From contig SUTW01000002.1 of NCBI GenBank assembly GCA_015152475.1, positions 1 to 64,000 of the forward strand: a stretch of DNA of 64,000 nt. Direction: 5' to 3'. Each line of letters starts with the position of its first letter. The stretch's first letter is position 1. The notes beneath the pieces were generated by a model. It was not told the origin of the DNA. It was given only the letters and a program-made list of their open reading frames with translations, and searched no databases. A program made the position numbers and the translations under genes. The DNA comes from Cyanobacteria bacterium SIG30 (lineage in GTDB: Bacteria > Cyanobacteriota > Vampirovibrionia > Gastranaerophilales > Gastranaerophilaceae). Of this stretch, positions 61,701-64,000 are shown in pieces.

Positions 61701-62211
61701 GGAAAGTCCAAAACCAGATAGCGCTGTTACTATTTGTGGTTTACTTACACAAATTGTAACTAAGCCAACAAGGAAAGACCCATCTAAAATTTTAAAAACA
61801 GGTATTATCGAGGATTTAACAGGTCGCATTGAAATTGTTGCCTTTCCAAAGGTTGTTCAAGAATTTGGTGATGCAATTAAAAATGAACAAAAAGTTTTTC
61901 TTGATGCAAGAGTTCAAGTTAGAGAAGAAAGCGTGAATCTTTCTGTTGTAAAGGTTAGACCTATTGAAAATACAAGTCTTGTAACATTGAAATTTTTAAA
62001 AGATATTAATCCTGAGGAATTAGTTTTACTCAAAGAGGTTTTAGCTGATTTTAAAGGCGAAAACCCAGTTGTGCTTGATTTTGAAGATGACGGCAAAAGA
62101 GTACAGGTTTTAGTTCATAATAAAATTTGGGTCAGTGCCACAAATGATATGAAACAAAAAATCGAAGGCTTATTTAAGGATTCAATTGAAGTTGATATAA
62201 GGTCTTTGTAA
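58759..62211 (+). CDS. dnaE: DNA polymerase III alpha subunit
   Basis: Replicative polymerase. 1150 residues: PHP domain (LHLHTEYSLLDGAI), catalytic Asp pair in MPDIDIDFCKRRRG near residue 410, GTHAAGVIIS, LFRPGPLEAGM, helix-hairpin-helix region (FGLNSIKGVGQAV) and an OB fold (ILKTGIIEDLTGRIEIVAF). Complete and of standard DnaE1 form. No ribosome binding site; the mRNA is predicted to begin at the ATG. Confidence 0.97.
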   Translation: MKYVPLHLHTEYSLLDGAIKIKDLFDFAKKNDMPAVAITDHGTMYGIIEFYLQGKEVPEVKPLIGCEFYICDGDVLEDKTTKKTLYHLVLIAKNNVGYQNLIKLDSIATTQAFYYKPRINREILKEHSEGLICLSACIQGELANYVLYKSEEEAFEVAKWYKELFGEDYYIEIQDHGLVEQKKSNPTLIKIAKELDIPIVITNDSHYLLKDDSLWHDTLLCEQTKSLKTDQNRFKFSNNEFYVKTVEELRKAFDWLDDETFESAIENTVKLAEKCDVKIELGKSHLPSYPIPEGYTLDSYFDFLCREGLKKHYGDENGNIPKEVEKRYLYEKSVIDKMGFPAYFLITWDFINWAKTHGVPTGPGRGSAAGSLVAFALGITALDPIRHNLLFERFLNPERISMPDIDIDFCKRRRGEVIDYVTEKYGDDHVCQIITFGTLAAKAAVKAVARVYDIPFAESNRVSGMIPTGPGIKIDDALLDGMELKKLCDSDASVKKWIDEARHLEGIKNQVGTHAAGVIISHKPLDEIIPIALSKEKTTTTQYPMAAIEKLGLLKMDFLGLETLTIIHDALELIKKRHNVDIDINKIPLDDAKVFEMLQRGDTDAVFQLESGGMRKLVKELKPTVFEDLGALVALFRPGPLEAGMIKDFVERKHGKQKIIYAHPLLENILKDTYGTLVYQEQIMQIFQVLAGYTLGGADMVRRMMGKKKLDEMAKQKGIFIEGAGKNGMPEKDASVLFEQIESFAKYCFNRAHSSAYAFVAYQTAYLKAHYPVEFMCANLTSQANDQDKTQSYILQCQSLGIEVLPPDINKSGSGFAPDGDNIRFGLNSIKGVGQAVISEIIDEREKNGPFESFVDFCSRVDAKCLNKKCLESLIKTGVFSNIERSRKQLLENLENVVEFVKVSNASKDIGQVSLFAGLGDSAQELNIPTFELQGSSEEFADNEIQMFEKELMGIYVSSHPLSSIKDTLKYLTTDTIKDILESPKPDSAVTICGLLTQIVTKPTRKDPSKILKTGIIEDLTGRIEIVAFPKVVQEFGDAIKNEQKVFLDARVQVREESVNLSVVKVRPIENTSLVTLKFLKDINPEELVLLKEVLADFKGENPVVLDFEDDGKRVQVLVHNKIWVSATNDMKQKIEGLFKDSIEVDIRSL

Positions 62212-62289
62212 TAAAATTTTTACCTTAATTTTTAGCAACATAGCTAGATTTTCATGGTTCTTTGTTTTATTCTTTTATTTAAGGTGAAA

Positions 62290-63414
62290 ATGCAAAACAG
62301 AGGTTCAAACAAACATAGAGACGCTTGGGTTGAAATTGATTTAGGGCATTTGGAGCATAATATAAGAGCTATTAAAAAAAAGCTTCCAAATGACGTTAAA
62401 ACTCTTGCGGTTATTAAAGCTGACGCATATGGACATGGTTCCGTTATGTGTGCGCCAACACTTTTGGCTTGTGGAGTTGATGCTTTTGGTGTGGCTTCTA
62501 TCGATGAAGGAGTTGAACTTCGCGAAAATAAAATCACTGCACCAATTCTTGTTCTTGGGGCAGTTCCTATTTGGTCTTTTGAAACAGCAATTAAATATGA
62601 TATTACTGTTTCAATTTTTTCTTATGAACATCTAGAAGTTGCAAAAAGTATATTTGAAAGAACTGGAAAAAAATTAAACGTACACATAAAAATTGATACA
62701 GGTATGAATAGAATTGGTATCGACACAGCAAATGCAGTTAAGTTTATTAATGACGCAAAAAGTGCCAATTATATAAATCTTAAAGGAGTCTTTACTCATT
62801 TTGCGGATGTTGAAGATAACAAAATTTATGAGAAGCAAATAGAAGAATTTGAAAAAATTGTAAGCAAAATTGACAGAGAAAATTTAGTAATCCATTGCGC
62901 AAATTCTCCTGCAACATTGAAATATAATCATTATTTTAATATGGTTAGACTTGGAATTATCTTGTATGGTTTAACGCCTTTTTCAAAAGAAGAAAATGTT
63001 GATTTTCTAAAACAGGTTGTTGGTTTAAAAGGCAGAATTACCAACATCCATAAAATTAAAGAAAATGACGGTGTTTCCTACGGACACAAATTTAAGGCCC
63101 AAAAAGAAACGGTTGTTGCTACAATTCCAATTGGTTATGCAGATGGTGTTGCAAGAAATCTGTCAAACAAAATTGAAGCATCATTGAATGGTTGTAAGGT
63201 TAAACAGATTGGCAATATAACAATGGATCAAATGATGTTTGATATTACTAATGTTAATGCTGAGATTGGTGATATTATAACGCTTTTAGGCAAATCTGAT
63301 GATGAAAATTTTTATTCGATTGACAAATGGGCAAAAATTTTGAATACTATAAATTATGAGCTTACGTGCAGATTAAAAGTCAGGTTGCCAAGAATATATA
63401 CAAGAGAGGAATAA
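62290..63414 (+). CDS. alr: alanine racemase
   Basis: Makes D-alanine for peptidoglycan with PLP. 374 residues from ATG 62290 (AAGGTG ahead; the ATG at 62254 gives an unneeded hydrophobic extension). PLP Lys in AVIKADAYGHG near residue 40; the catalytic Tyr is in DGVSYGHKF. Normal length. gcvT follows after one base. Confidence 0.95.
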   Translation: MQNRGSNKHRDAWVEIDLGHLEHNIRAIKKKLPNDVKTLAVIKADAYGHGSVMCAPTLLACGVDAFGVASIDEGVELRENKITAPILVLGAVPIWSFETAIKYDITVSIFSYEHLEVAKSIFERTGKKLNVHIKIDTGMNRIGIDTANAVKFINDAKSANYINLKGVFTHFADVEDNKIYEKQIEEFEKIVSKIDRENLVIHCANSPATLKYNHYFNMVRLGIILYGLTPFSKEENVDFLKQVVGLKGRITNIHKIKENDGVSYGHKFKAQKETVVATIPIGYADGVARNLSNKIEASLNGCKVKQIGNITMDQMMFDITNVNAEIGDIITLLGKSDDENFYSIDKWAKILNTINYELTCRLKVRLPRIYTREE

Positions 63415-63415
63415 A

Positions 63416-64000
63416 ATGAAAAAAACTTTTTTACACGAACAACAATTAAAAGTGAATGCAAAAATGGTACCTTTTGCAGGCTGGTCAATGCCTGTGTCAT
63501 ACAAAGGTATTTTGGAAGAACATAAAGCTGTTCGTGAAAAGGTTGGCATCTTTGATGTTTCTCATATGGGCGAAGTTATTGTTTATGGAAAAGATGCTCT
63601 TGTGTTTTTACAAAAAATTTGTCCGCAAAATATTTCAAGATTGGCTTTGGGTGGCGCAATTTATTGCCAGTTGACAAATAATGAAGGTGGTATAATTGAT
63701 GATTTTATAACTTATAAAATCGAACAAGAAAATGAAGAAAATCCTGCAAAATATCTCTTGATTATGAATGCTTCAAGGGTTGATGAAGATATAAATTGGT
63801 TGTCAAGAAATTCACTTGGTTTTGATGTTGTTATAGATAACCAAACACATAATTATTCACTTTTAGCAATTCAAGGGCCTTTTGCTTCTTCTTTAATTGA
63901 AAAAATGGGTGTAAAAAAAGAAGATCAACCGAATTATTTTTCAATAAAAAGAGTGCAACTTGATACAGTTTCTGTTTATTTGGCAAGAACAGGTTACACA
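63416..64000 (+). CDS. gcvT: aminomethyltransferase (glycine cleavage T protein), 5' part
   Basis: Transfers the methylene group of glycine to tetrahydrofolate. 195 codons are visible; the gene runs off the window. Motifs: FAGWSMPVSYKGILEEHKAV, VGIFDVSHMGEV, TNNEGGIIDDF and LLAIQGP, all typical of GcvT. RBS GAGGA before ATG 63416. Confidence 0.93.
   Translation, partial: MKKTFLHEQQLKVNAKMVPFAGWSMPVSYKGILEEHKAVREKVGIFDVSHMGEVIVYGKDALVFLQKICPQNISRLALGGAIYCQLTNNEGGIIDDFITYKIEQENEENPAKYLLIMNASRVDEDINWLSRNSLGFDVVIDNQTHNYSLLAIQGPFASSLIEKMGVKKEDQPNYFSIKRVQLDTVSVYLARTGYT

Overview
The window is a very AT-rich, gene-dense bacterial chromosome segment with no insertion sequences, CRISPR arrays or rRNA genes. 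Gene content and protein style suggest the non-photosynthetic sister lineage of Cyanobacteria (Vampirovibrionia/Melainabacteria, Gastranaerophilales-like). The clues are an RNase E/G with a basic C-terminal tail, many prepilin-like proteins with an FTLAEVLITLAIIGVVAA N-terminus, an LL-DAP-aminotransferase-like enzyme, a YggS-SepF pair, a large SRP RNA with an Alu domain, and flagellar genes. This placement is inference from recognised families; no search was run.

Layout. 1-1.3 kb: two prepilin-like genes, the first cut by the window edge. 1.4-4.7 kb: a small Cys-rich protein, then a minus-strand group (secreted protein, RNase E/G, DUF2344 protein, small ORF). 5-9.1 kb: an annexin-like protein, a FAD-dependent oxidoreductase, and clpP with a YhcC-type radical SAM gene. 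9.2-11.8 kb: a tandem array of three prepilin-like genes, each with a G10 tract in the leader; the first is frameshifted by its tract. 12-14.1 kb: aminotransferase and hisH. 14.1-14.6 kb: a gene-free stretch with a candidate minus-strand small RNA. 14.6-23.1 kb: a short beta-rich secreted protein, then three large overlapping genes. These encode a Clp-N/pseudo-AAA/M41 protease, a Ski2-like helicase and an HNH nuclease with a long coiled coil, and all three share an N-terminal segment. 23.1-37.4 kb: tRNA-Leu, DUF1858, DUF151, a glycine-zipper protein, agmatinase, coaE, a BAX inhibitor-1-like protein, recJ, class I fumarase, a PMK-like kinase, tRNA-Pro, a DUF1353/M15 pair, a parvulin, SRP RNA and purB. 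37.6-52 kb: yggS-sepF, acyltransferase-ROK kinase-trpB-mfd-parvulin, pyrH-frr-cdsA-rnc-rpe, speD, rimI-bioY. 52-58.7 kb: lytic transglycosylase-fliE-fliF-unknown-fliH-flhA. 58.7-64 kb: dnaE, alr and the start of gcvT.

Regulatory picture. About half of the genes have clear purine-rich ribosome binding sites. A second class has none: a -10 hexamer, often with an upstream TG, lies exactly six bases before the start codon, which predicts leaderless mRNAs (purB, dnaE, coaE, speB, rimI and others). The prepilin genes share near-identical extended -10 promoters. Polyamine synthesis appears as speB and speD in separate loci.

The points most worth following up are: the G-tract switching of the pilin array; the three-gene protease-helicase-nuclease operon with a shared N-terminal tag; the leaderless-promoter rule; the annexin-like protein; the unrecognised protein in the fliG position; and two candidate structured RNAs.
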